Assembly: GCA_009599575.1 (NCBI GenBank)
Contig: VWND01000015.1
Location: 248,001-312,000, forward strand
Direction of reading: 5' to 3'
Length of the DNA: 64,000 nucleotides
From: Blumeriella jaapii
Lineage: Eukaryota > Ascomycota > Leotiomycetes > Helotiales > Drepanopezizaceae
A program made the translations under genes and the position numbers. Positions 37,001 to 47,345 of this stretch are shown in pieces; within the stretch, counting starts at the first letter, position 1; the number at the start of each line of letters is the position of its first letter. The notes below the pieces were generated by a model. The model was not told where the DNA came from and did not search any database. It was given only the letters and a program-made list of their open reading frames with translations.

Positions 37001-37190
37001 TGCATACATGCTTGATTTGGGGCATGCACAAGGGGTGTCTGGTACGCAGCAATGACCTGCCCAGTCTCGAGGAATACAGGCACGATGGCATCCGTTCATG
37101 TTGTCCAGAACCCTGCCTAAGAGGAAACTCTGGAGAACAGGGCTCCTCTGGTGTTGGGAGAGCCTCAGACCTCGCAAAACAGCTTCGCAC
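34085..37190 (-). CDS. Large predicted mitochondrial protein, possibly helical-repeat (PPR-like)
   Basis: Exons 37190-36528 and 36472-34085 join in frame (SSVPE to DEWDDWDHILRKDS) for about 1,016 aa. If translation starts at the inner Met 37091 (MPSCLYSSRLGRSLLRTRHP), the first 30 residues make a convincing mitochondrial presequence; the 37190 start is the longest option. The body is helical, basic and rich in Arg, Leu and Ala, with stretches resembling tandem helix pairs (for example PNPTIYLAMFRKLNFDLARE and SVTLHAYVRCMGLVGDLDEI) as in pentatricopeptide proteins. The tail is acidic and Ser-rich. I do not recognise a named orthologue; the PPR reading is inference. Intron 36473-36527 is 55 nt with a CTGAC branch point. 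Confidence 0.7.
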
Positions 37191-37592
37191 TCATGAGACC
37201 GCGTAGAGAATTCGCGAAGAAGAAAGACGACGTCAATATAGACGTTATATCCAAAAATCTCGAGAGTAAGGCTTCACGCGTAGCGAGCGCCGACGAGAAG
37301 CCGGGTGGAGACTGAGATACCGAGCTAGGCGGTTTTCGGCCATGCGAAGCTAGCTCAGGCCACAAGGCCACAAGGCCACCAAGGCCAACAAGGCCACCAC
37401 GGGCGAAAATATCTTGGCCTGACCTCTAGCCCCAGTTCACGCATGCTTGCGATCTCGACCAACAAGACTTACCCTTTCTGCGACCGCGACTCGCGACAGA
37501 CTGCGAAGAAGAGCAGTCAATCACCATCAACCAACCCCCAGCGCAACTTCAACAGCGACGGCACCGGCAACTGCCCCAACCCCACTCTCACC
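37191..37592. promoter_or_regulatory. Divergent upstream region with AAGGCCA repeats
   Basis: It separates the large mitochondrial-protein gene and the Gln-rich nuclear-protein gene. It carries a short tandem array of AGGCCACA-like units (37357-37400). The nuclear-protein frame is open from 37443. Confidence 0.5.
37357..37400. repeat. AGGCCACA tandem repeat
   Basis: Five imperfect 8-9 base copies (AGGCCACA, AGGCCACA, AGGCCACCA, AGGCCAACA, AGGCCACC) in the divergent promoter. Confidence 0.85.
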
Positions 37593-40396
37593 ATGTCTTC
37601 CTCGAATGAGGGTTTAAGCCCTGCACCTCCCGCGGATTCCTCGAATTCCACCCCTTCTCTCCCCGCGAAACGAAAGCGCGACGAGACCCTCGATGGCTCT
37701 GGCAATACACATGGCGTGTCCGACTCCAAGTTGCCTGGCCTGCCACCCCAAACCGCCGAGGCTTCTAGAGCTATGATACGCGACCTGATCGATGTAATGA
37801 AAGCGTGAGTAGACGTCTGCCAGCCCTACTATACTTGGATCGCATGGCCGCGATCATCCAAACCCTCCTCAGAATACTTTTTGGACACTTACTAATTTCC
37901 AACAGCGATGACATCACTCCATCTATCTTATCACGATCTCTACCGAGTCGTACTTCTTCATCTGGGCCGCAGGCCAAACGCCAGAAGTCAGAGGATAACA
38001 GCGATAGCTCGACTTCTATCCTCGAACGTCACTCCGCAAACACCTACAACAATGTTAGCGAAGTGCTCGAAGATATCGACACCGCTGTCGCAGATATAAT
38101 GGACAAGCTCCAGCTCCCGAATGGGGCCTCCCGGAATCAGTTCATCCCGGTGTCAGCTACCCAATCCGAGATCTCTATGAGGGCTACTGCGTTCAAGCAA
38201 AGGGCCCATGAGCTTATTGCGAGAGAACTGGCAGCTACAGTTAGTACCGATGGCATGGCCAATGGCACTTCACACACCACCGCCCGAGCTACTGAAAACA
38301 AGATGGTCCTCACGCTTTACGGTACTATAACCGCACCAACTCCGAAGCAGCTATTCTCTAGTCTTCAGGTTCCCACTAAACTGAAGGGAGAAGATAGAGC
38401 CATTCTTCAGCCTCTCCGAGAAGCCGGGCTTCCTAATGGAATCAGCACTACTCAAGTCGTACCTGTAGAAGCAACTGGAGCGATTGAGGATAAGAAGCCT
38501 GCTCCAACTTTGGGTGAACTCTTCCCGACGCCTTCCACCGTGCCAGCGTTGCAGCCGCCAAAACCATCAAAGATTGCAACCACTCGTTCGTCGACGGTCG
38601 GGTGGTACCAGCCATCTGTTACCGAGCCAGTCTCAAGAAGCGCAAGCTACTTCAAGCAAACCATCTCCACTGGTCAGTGGCTCGACTACAGCAAAGCTTC
38701 TCCTCCGCAGCAGGGTGTCAAGAGAAAGCAGCGCGATAGGACATTGAGTATTGTTGGCGCAAAAATCCCACCTCCTGAGAACGAAGCTACAGAGTCTGAC
38801 GCTGCAAATCTGGATGCTCTGTTTCGCGGTGCTTATTCAAGCTTTGCTCCAGTCAAGGATGATTCTGCCGCACTTGTGCCTACCGGTGTTATGAATCGTC
38901 TTTGGTGGCAAGAAGTTGGTGGCCGAAGCTTCGAAAAGTTGGTAGAGAATTGGGACAGCATGGAACAGGATATGACGCCGGCACTCGTTACGAAGGAGGA
39001 AGCTGATGATGAAGAGTATGCCATGTTTGCAAAGACGATCGAGGAGATGGGCAATGATCCAATCGATCCAAGCCTAAGCACTTTGGAAGCTCCTGTCGAG
39101 AAGTCGGCCGAGGAGAAGGATGCCGACGAGATTATCGAGGGAATTTCAGAGTTACTGGAAACCTTGAATTCCTATCAACGAATCCGACACATGTCATTGA
39201 ATTCGTCAAGCCGGCCAGCTGGCTTGCTTTCGGCTCCTGATACTTCATCTGTTGGCACCCCGTCAAAACCAAGCGAATCTGAGCAGGCTACCTATGAGAT
39301 CCTCAAATCTCAGTTGACCCTGATGATCGCCTCTCTACCTCCATTTGCTGTTGCTAAACTCGACCCCGACCGTTTGGCAGACTTGGCGATCAGCACGAAA
39401 ATTGAGGTCCAATCGACTAACTACAAGGGTGTTATGGAAGAAGATGAGGCATCAGCGAGGGCAAAGGCGGCTGCACTGGCTGCAGCTACTGCAGCTTCAC
39501 GTCCCACTGTCCCAGCATCAATGCAACGCAGTAGTTCCTCCTCACTTTACGGCAACCAATATGCTGCGTCCGCCAGGCAAATACCCGCTGTTGCTCAACA
39601 ATACTACGGATCTCAGACTCCCATCCGACCCCCATCAAACAGCATGCAGCGACCACCTGCCACTGCTCCGGTCCCATATCAGATTCAAAGACCTCCTGGA
39701 AATGCACCCTATCGCCCCAGTCAGGCTTACGGTACCCCGACCTATCCGCATCAAGGTGCGAGGCCCGTCCAGCCACAGTATGCACCATCGAACCAGCAAC
39801 AATACCAGGGTGCCAATGGCCAGAACTACAACCAAAGCTTTATGCGTGCCCCTAGTCAGAACTACCAACAGCAAATGGCTCAACCAGCCTCACAGGCTAC
39901 TGCTCATTTAAATGGGCGATATACCAGTCAGCCTCAGGCTAGCTATGCTCATCAAGCTCAGCCAATGCCCAATGGCATGAACTATCAGTATGCTAACGGT
40001 GCTAATATGAACCGCCAGTCTACTTCTCAAAAGATGTACAGCCCTCAACCACCAAACGCTCAACCCCGAGTTGGTTACTCCACGGCTACGCCAACTCCTT
40101 CAGCAGCGCCCAATCGCCAACCTTATGTCCAGAATCCAAATTCGATGAGTCAGGCTCCCATGATGAATGGCACATCAACGCAGGCAGCACCTCAGCAGCA
40201 GTATGTCTCTCAAGCACCATCTTCATCTAGTTACAGCACGTTCATGACTACGGAACAGCAATCGAGTTTAATGGATCGTCAACGGGCTCAATTGGCGCAA
40301 CAGCAGGCGCATGCACAGCAGCAAGCCAGACTTGCAGCGCAAGCCTCGGCGATGGGTTCTCCCCCCAAGGTTAACGGCGTGGCGGCAGGTCTATGA
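37593..40396 (+). CDS. Unrecognised large nuclear-type protein with Gln-rich C-terminus
   Basis: Exons 37593-37804 and 37906-40396 join in frame (DLIDVMKA to DDITPSIL) for 900 aa. No catalytic domain is visible. Residues 1-90 hold two basic clusters that could be nuclear signals (PAKRKRDE, AKRQKSED). The middle has conserved-looking segments (KQLFSSLQVP, TLGELFPTPSTVPALQPPKP, KRKQRDRTLS, LFRGAYSSFAPVKDDSA, NRLWWQEVGG, ISELLETLNSYQRIRHMSL, LMIASLPPFAVAKL). From about 610 to the end it is Gln/Tyr/Pro/Ala/Ser-rich, like activation or condensate-forming regions. I recall unnamed orthologues in other ascomycetes but cannot assign a complex. ATG 37593 is preferred; an in-frame ATG at 37443 would add 50 residues. 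Confidence 0.75.
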
Positions 40397-41155
40397 GCAG
40401 GATCGAATGGGGCGAAAGGAGTGGAGTGGGGTGGGAAGACTTTGCTTGTCGCAAACGGCGTTCATGCGAGACTGGATAAGGGAGACGCCGCACAGGCTCA
40501 AGTGTTGAGTCTCTGGGGGCGGTGGCATTCTACGAGGCGTTTAGTTGGCGTTGGGTGGTATTCGGGGCTGGGAAGTACAATACTGTACGTACACATGGCG
40601 GATGTGTTAGAAGACCCATTCCCTTTAGAGGTGCAAACTGTGTGCATGTAACAACAGATTTTCTACAATTGCCTTCCACACAACGGAGCCGTTATGCCCA
40701 CGTCTTTCTTCGCTCCAACTACCGTGGATAACTACGAAGTAGCTGCCGCTGTCAAACTTGCTGTACAGTACCTACTGTACAGTTCTGTATGTACTGTATG
40801 TACTGTACTGGAGCCGCAGCTCGCGTGAAGATTCGGGTGCGGGGTGCGCGAATAGGGGGTCAATATCCTCATGTACGTCATCTCGCTTGGCCGCAAGGAG
40901 GGAGTCAGCATCCATCAAACAACCACCATCTGATCTGAAGTTCCTTCTCTCGCGACAATATCCATCCTCGTCCACAGCTTCATAACACCCAAACCAACAT
41001 CTTTCGGAATCACCACGTATGCACAGCCCGCTGGCGTGAACGGTAGTCACCTCAGCTCTCGACTCGGCGGACCTCAGAACCGTACAGCAACACACCACCA
41101 CGGTCAAATAGGTTAAAGTCGCGCTCTCACTCTTCAAGCCTTCACAGCTATCAAA
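40397..41155. other. Intergenic region with GTAC-rich palindromes
   Basis: It holds the 3' flank of the Gln-rich protein gene and the promoter of the next plus-strand gene. The segment 40761-40810 contains five TGTAC/GTACTGTA copies. No gene is recognised. Confidence 0.5.
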
Positions 41156-42018
41156 ATGGCAACCCCAACTCTGGTCGACATGCCCGAGCCTCCCTCGAAT
41201 CCAGATACTCCCACCGAAGCCCCGTAGGCCTACGCTCCTCTCTCTCTGCACACCACATCCACTAACATCCAGATAGCGGAACCCCCAACAGCACCACGAC
41301 CTCGCTCTCTGCCCTCTCGACGACAGCCATCAAAGACGGCCATCGCGGCAGTGCCTTCCCACACACCTCCCACCGCCACACGCCCATGAGCAGCGAAGCC
41401 GAGCGCGAACGCGCCGACCGTATCTCCTTCCTCGCAGGCCTGGAACGCGTTGCCACAGCGCGCCCAGCAAACCAAACCCTGGTCGGCGGTGGCCCCGGCC
41501 CTGGACCCGCCGCGGGCCAGATTCCTGGCTACTTCGACCAGAACGGCAACCCAGTCTACACGACCAAGATGTCGACGGTGGGCTCGGCGAGCGCGACGGG
41601 GTCGGCGGGCGGACGCACCACGACGTGGGCAAGTAGCAGTCAGCGGGGCGTGGGCGACGAGGACGTTATGAGTGTAGACGTTGATGTGGATGGGCGGGAT
41701 GGGGACGTGGATGAGCGAAGCGCTATTGACGAGGATGTAGATGGGATGAGCGATAATGCTAGTTTGGTTGGGTTTGGGGAGGGCGCTGGCAGTACAGTCA
41801 GCGGGCCAATTTACACAAGGAAGGATGCGGCTATCACGAGGGGCTTGGCGAGCCAGATGCAGCAGGGTGGTGTCGGTGCAGGTCCACCCGCGGGGGTTGC
41901 AGAGGCTGAGAGGATTCTGAGAGAGAGGCTTGCAAGCGACGATGGGGATGTGAAACGACCCCTGGGCAGTCCGGATGAAGCTGGGCTTGGGAAGTTTTAC
42001 TTCGAAGAGAAGAAGTAG
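41156..42018 (+). CDS. Small acidic protein, unrecognised
   Basis: Exons 41156-41223 and 41277-42018 (GTAGGC donor, CTAAC branch point, GATAG acceptor) give 269 aa. The join reads TEAPGTPNSTTTSLSALSTT. Visible parts: a Ser/Thr/Pro-rich N-terminus; a short Arg/Glu helix (SSEAERERADRISFLAGLER) that looks like the conserved core; Gly-rich loops (VGGGPGPGPAAG); an Asp/Val repeat (VDVDVDGRDGDVDE); a C-terminal Glu/Arg helix (EAERILRERLASDD). No signal peptide or membrane helix. It may be a subunit of a nuclear complex, but that is a guess from composition. Confidence 0.65.
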
Positions 42019-43292
42019 ATGGGCTTGAGGGCTGGAAATGGAGTTTGCGTGGTACGGACTAATTTCGTGCTATTGACATGGAAAGGATAAATGGTGTCAG
42101 ATCAACACTGATCCGGGGAGAGCGGTCTTTGGGATGGATACCTTCGGGCTAGTCACCTGTACGAGAAGATGGAAATGCACTCATCTTTCTCTCGGATTCT
42201 TACTCTATGCTCTTCTTGACATTCTGTTCATTGCCGTTCCAAGATCACACTGGCCGTTTGGCGTTGGGAGAGATCAAGAGGATTGGTTAATTGAGCTTGC
42301 AAAGATCTTCGGATATTGTGTAGCACTTTCATCCAACCAATTCTAGCTTGACTGGTAAACAAGGCTGTGCTATGTCACGACTAGGTTTGTTCCTTTAGGC
42401 TGGGGAAGTAAATCCAGCCAACCTCAATAGCTCAGTGAACTTAGTGGATGGCTAATGTGCGTAGAGGGAAATGCATCGTCAAATCAATCACACATGGGAG
42501 GTTTTGGGTTCGTGTGTGTGATATATAGGTCTGGTATCGGGACATCGTGATGTGGTGAAATTCAAACCGTAGTACTTAGCAGGGGACTGTTTGATCTATC
42601 TACCCAGGGAGACGAGTAAGCCTTTCGCCTTATGATAGCCTCGAATTGTTATCTTGGTTTGGGACTCGAAAGCTTGGTGCGATTGCAGCTGTCGAGATAG
42701 ATGAAGATGAACAGTACTGTACCAAGTGTTCAATCCTCACACGCTTTCTTACGCAGTCAGTAATAAGTAAAACAAAATGGGGGAAAGAAATGATAGAGTT
42801 TCTTCTAGCAAAGAGTCTTGTTGCCCGTGAGTCAGACAAATGAGATTTCGCATACTGTAGGTACGATGAATTATACATTCGATGTCTGAAGATGTCTCGA
42901 GGCTCATGGTGGGAAACTTTACCGAAGCATTGACGGCCGAAATTGCTGTATGAATCTGTGATTTCGTAGTCTGGTAGAACTCGAACGGCACGAACTCAAC
43001 ATACATTCGTGTCTGACTCGGCACAAAAGTAACCAAGCGCTCGAATCATAAAAGACACATCGAAAATGAAGGCATTCGGAGTGCGGGTTGGATTCCGCTC
43101 TGCCAAGAAGTGCCTGACTGTTACAGTACAACAGCCGGGCGGCTAAGACATTTCCCGCTCATGTTGACTTCCAACCGGAACGAAGTCTTGACACTTCTTC
43201 CCAATGTACAGTAACTAAGTAACTGTTCTGTTCCGTACAAGTGGAGGGCATCAGTCCATATTCGTACTCTCACAACTCTCGCAACTCTCACA
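42019..43292. other. Gene-free region
   Basis: Short frames only (the best, 42749-43036 minus, has no family resemblance). Palindromic GTACTGTAC-type motifs occur at 42710-42723, 43121-43130 and 43205-43214. The last 250 bases should contain the CoA-transferase promoter; CAACTCTC repeats precede its start codon. Confidence 0.45.
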
Positions 43293-44949
43293 ATGTCTTC
43301 TACCGCTCTACTCCGGACAGCAAGAGCTTACACTAGAAATCAATCGAAGGTACTGCGAAGCTGCATGTGTGCAGGAATGAACCATTTTGACACTCAATAG
43401 CAATCCCTTCTCCTCGCGCGCACATTCTCCTCTACCTTCCACCGCAATGAGATCAACAAAGTCTTCCCCTCCGCGGCGGAAGCCCTTAAAGACATGAAAT
43501 CCAATAGCACAGTCCTGTGCGGAGGGTTCGGCCTCTGTGGGGTCCCCGACACTCTCATCAACGAAGTCGTCAACAAGCCCGAGATCACCGGTATCACAGC
43601 CGTCTCGAACAATGCTGGGACCGATACCTCCGGCCTGGGCAAGCTATTGAAAACGAAGCAGATCAAGAAGATGATTGCGAGTTACATTGGCGAGAATAAG
43701 ACATTCGAGAAGATGTACCTGACAGGCGAAATCGAGCTTGAGCTCACACCACAAGGAACATTGGCTGAGCGTTGCGCATCAGGTGGAAAGGGCATACCTG
43801 CTTTCTACACTCCCGCAGCTTTTGGAACTGTCGTGCAGACTGGAGAGCTCCCGCTGCTGAACAACACTGATGGAACGCCGAAAGTCTACTCGTATCCCAA
43901 GGACGTCAAGGTATTCGATGGGAAGCAGTATCTCTTGGAGGAGAGTATCAAGGGTGACTATGCCTTCGTGAAGGCGTGGAAGGCGGATAAGCTGGGAAAC
44001 TGCCAATTTAGACTTACGGCGAACAACTTCAATGGTGCCATGGGCCGAAACGCTGCGATGACTATCGTGGAGGCGGAGCATATTGTTGAGCCTGGAGAGA
44101 TCGCGCCAGAGGCGGTTCATCTGCCCGGTGTTTACGTGAAGCGGGTTATCCAATCGAAAACCGAGAAGGGCATCGAGAAGTACACATTCGCGAAAGATCC
44201 CAATGAGCCCGAGGCTAAGTCCGCGCTCGGAACTGGCGAAACTGCCGCTAAGAGAGAGAGAATCGTCCGCAGAGCGGCTAAAGAGTTCAAAAACGGCATG
44301 TATGCGAACTTGGGCATCGGAATGCCTATGCTGGCACCTGGCTTCGTCGGCCCAGAGGTCGAGGTCCAACTGCAATCGGAGAACGGTATCCTCGGACTTG
44401 GTCCTTACCCGGTAAAGGGCAAGGAGGATGCAGATCTCATCAATGCCGGTAAGGAGACTGTCACGTTAAAGCCTGGAGCGGCGGTATTTGGCAGTGAGGA
44501 GTCTTTTGGTATGATCAGAAGTGGTCGTGTCAACTTGACTATTCTCGGAGCTATGCAGGTTAGCGGAAACGGAGACTTGGCAAACTGGATGTTGCCAGGG
44601 AAAATAAAGGGATTTGGTGGTGCTATGGACTTGGTCTCTAACCCAGAGAAGACCAAGGTTGTGTTACGATGGAGCACACCGATAAGAAGGGCAATGCGAA
44701 GATTGTAAAGCAATGTGCTTTCCCGTTGACGGGCAAGGCTTGCGTGTCTTTGATCATCACTGAACTGGTAAGTCCTATTGTCCGGATGTATTCTGAGCTT
44801 GGGCTAACGATCCACAGGGTGTCTTCAACGTAGACTTTGCAACTGGTTTGACTTTGATCGAGATTGCAGATGGAGTGACTGTGGACGAGATTAAGAACAA
44901 GACGGAAGCTCCGTTCAAGGTGGCCGATGACCTGAAGCCTATGTTATGA
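43293..44949 (+). CDS. Succinyl-CoA:3-ketoacid CoA transferase, mitochondrial; one-base frameshift
   Basis: Exons 43293-43349, 43401-44767 and 44818-44949. A Ser/Arg/Thr presequence ([18 protein letters not shown]) precedes the CoA-transferase A half ([53 protein letters not shown]) and, after a linker, the B half ([14 protein letters not shown], catalytic-Glu segment [30 protein letters not shown]). Expected length is about 519 aa, as in the OXCT family. Family knowledge: it moves CoA from succinyl-CoA to acetoacetate (ketone-body use), and in fungi also acts in short-chain acyl-CoA exchange. At about 44662 the frame breaks after EKTKVV; the next frame continues with [16 protein letters not shown], as if one G of a GTGGTT is lost. 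Exon sum is 2 modulo 3, which agrees. Confidence 0.92.
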
Positions 44950-45280
44950 TTGCGAATTTATGAAGCCTTGTGAGCATGTGGCGTTATATAGCGTTGTGGT
45001 AACTAGAAATTGAATCAGACGAGCTCGAAATGAACGAATGATGACTTGGCTTTGTTACACCTACAGAACCTGTCTTGAGCCTCTGGAAGACGATGCTATC
45101 ACGTGCCCATTGCCCCTCATCCGCAAAGAGTTACCTACCTGTTCACCCTTTGACTTCAACCTTCAACCTCCTGTGACCTGCAGATATATCCTTTCGTTCC
45201 CAGCACCCTTCTAGAACCCATACAGCTGCAGCATTTCGAAGTGCGGCTCGCGGCCTTCTTCCACCTTTACAGTCGTCAAG
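44950..45280. other. Short intergenic region
   Basis: The 3' flank of the CoA-transferase and promoter of the downstream 2EXR gene, same strand. Pyrimidine-rich (45130-45200). Nothing else seen. Confidence 0.5.
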
Positions 45281-46042
45281 ATGGATGTCCCACTAGAGCC
45301 CTCACTCTCAAGCTTCCACCTCTTTGTCGACCTCCCCGTAGAGCTTCGTCTCAAAATATACGAGCAGATGCTCGCTTTGTCACACAGCAGCCACAAAGCA
45401 ACACGAATCCTCAAGATATCCTTCTCGCCTTTCTTAGGCCGTTACGTCTCCAACACACCCCCGCCGATCACTTTATCCATTTGCTCGGAATCCCGCCGCA
45501 ACACTCTCTCCTCACATACTTACCTCGCCCTCGGCCCCTCTCCTCAAGTGCCCAAATCAGCATCCCCACAGATATTGACACCATCAACTTCATTCCTACG
45601 GGAGCCCAACATCCCCAACGCCTGTCTCCCAATACCTATCTCATATTCGCATGATATCCTGTACTTTTCTTCCCTTTCGCCCCTGCTGTCAACACACCTG
45701 CACAGCATCCTCTATCACATGTCCACGGCGCCCTCGCGGCATCTTATTCAGCACCTGGCCATCGATTTCCGCGTCTGGGCGGAGTTGTGCGAGAATGGTT
45801 TCCTGGGCATTGTGAGTCGGATGAAAGCGCTGAGAGAGATTTTTCTGGTGGTGGAATTCGGGCGGGCGTTTGAGGGACAGGTGGGATTCCTAGAGGTGCC
45901 AAGTTGGAGAAGAGATCTGAAGTGGGTGGCAGAGGGCGCCGAGAGGGATATTAGGGAGAAGGGGAGGACTGGGAGTATGGTGGGGAGAGCAGATGTGAAA
46001 GTTAGATGTGTCATTTTGACGAGGGGTGGGGAGCAGAGCTGA
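45281..46042 (+). CDS. 2EXR domain-containing protein
   Basis: A single uninterrupted exon of 253 aa. The N-terminus has the 2EXR hallmark FHLFVDLPVELRLKIYEQML, followed by ITLSICSESRRNTLS, then a Ser/Pro-rich loop, HDILYFSSLSPLL and HLAIDFRVWAELCENGFLGI, matching the order of blocks in the other 2EXR gene at 943-1893. There is no signal peptide. Function of this family is unknown; it is often expanded in Leotiomycetes. This copy has no stops or shifts and is on the opposite strand to the other two in this window. Weak F-box-like character of the LPVELRLKI stretch is common to the family. Confidence 0.8.
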   Translation: MDVPLEPSLSSFHLFVDLPVELRLKIYEQMLALSHSSHKATRILKISFSPFLGRYVSNTPPPITLSICSESRRNTLSSHTYLALGPSPQVPKSASPQILTPSTSFLREPNIPNACLPIPISYSHDILYFSSLSPLLSTHLHSILYHMSTAPSRHLIQHLAIDFRVWAELCENGFLGIVSRMKALREIFLVVEFGRAFEGQVGFLEVPSWRRDLKWVAEGAERDIREKGRTGSMVGRADVKVRCVILTRGGEQS

Positions 46043-46251
46043 GATGGGAGTGTGCATCGTCTGAAGGTGCTGAACTTGAGCAAGAGTTCAAATACGTAGT
46101 CTGTATTTACTCATCGTTCTCGAGACAGGATAAATCGAGTCAAAATCGAGACACCTCTCCACCCCGAACGCCCTGAATGCACCTCCGAGTAGATACCTTT
46201 TCCGTATCCGCAACGACAACCAAGACGTCCAAATGCCTCTTCATAAAATCA

Positions 46252-46953
46252 TCACGACTCTCCCTTCGGTGGGAACTTTGTTTCTTGGATCTGACCACTG
46301 CTTGATATCCTGACCCATTTCAACGTCGAGAGATACGACCACGAGCACTCCCACCTATCCAGGAAGGTCACATTGTTCTTATCTGTAAGATCCGGCAGAT
46401 CTAGAGAGTGTTAGCTGAGCACTCCCTTTGCACGATAGTCCCGGAGACTGACAAAACCCATTCTCATATTCCTTCTCGTACGCAGCGATCTTTATCTTCA
46501 ATAAATCCTCTCTAGTACTCGATGGTCGTCCCGGCCGGCGCTCCTTCTTCAACTGATTGAACTCCTCGTCGTATGAGTGTACGAAACTATGCGATGATTA
46601 GGAGATGTCGCATGGTTTGGAGAATGTAGTGGGCCGTACGCATGGATAAGATTCTTGACGGTATCCAATTCCAACGGCTTTCCGAGATTTGCTCGAATCG
46701 CCTCTTGGAAATATGCCGCTCTCTGAACTAGACTCCCGTTAACATCTGCAACTAATTCTTCCTAAGAGCATTCCCTCCCCTTACCTAGAGGCCTGTCATT
46801 CTTTCTCCGTCTTGATGTGACCTTGGCCAATTTATCGTCGCGCATCCCCGCTCGCTTGAGCCGCTGCACATCACGAGAGTTTTCGTGGAGAGCAGTGATG
46901 TTCCCCTTCTTCTTGGAGATCTTCTTGCGGGTTTTCTCCAGTGACTTCGGCAT
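46252..46953 (-). CDS. TMA16: Tma16 (translation machinery-associated protein 16)
   Basis: Four exons (46953-46785, 46727-46640, 46586-46453, 46400-46252) sum to 540 nt, 179 aa. It starts MPKSLEKTRKKISKKKG, the usual Tma16 N-terminus, then LKRAGMRDDKLAKVTSRRRK; the joins restore RPLVQRAAYFQEAIRANLGK, NLIHAFVHSYDEEFNQLKKE, ENGFYLPDLTDKNNV and SYLSTLKWVRISSSGQIQ. Family knowledge: Tma16 rides on pre-60S particles and is released in the cytoplasm. Introns are 52-57 nt; one donor is GTCAGT. All joins preserve phase, so the gene is intact. Confidence 0.93.
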
Positions 46954-47345
46954 GTTTTCGACTTGTGAAAGACTGTTGGTTGAGTCTGGTGTTCTGTGAA
47001 CTTTTTCCCGTGCGCTTATCGTTGGGATCGCAAACTTTATCGTCCCGATCTCGACTAGCGTGCAGATCACGGCGTGGTTGCCCGGTAAGACCGACCTACG
47101 CGTCTGATGAATAGTAACGCGTGAAGAGCCGCACTTCAGCTTGCGACACTTCCACTTCGAACCCTTACGACTTGTTCGACCTTGTCGTTACGGATATTCA
47201 CATCCTGGAACAGAGTCTCTCTCCTCGACTCTGACACCTGAAGCCACAGATGTTGTTGTAGGCGGCGCAACAACAACCATACATAGACATCGGCTGGCAG
47301 GGGGTCTACTTCCTATCTGTCTATTGTCCTCTTCAACACTTCACA
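46954..47345. promoter_or_regulatory. Shared upstream region of TMA16 and EXO1
   Basis: Divergent gene pair with 392 nt between start codons. Promoters of both must lie here. No specific site assigned. Confidence 0.5.
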
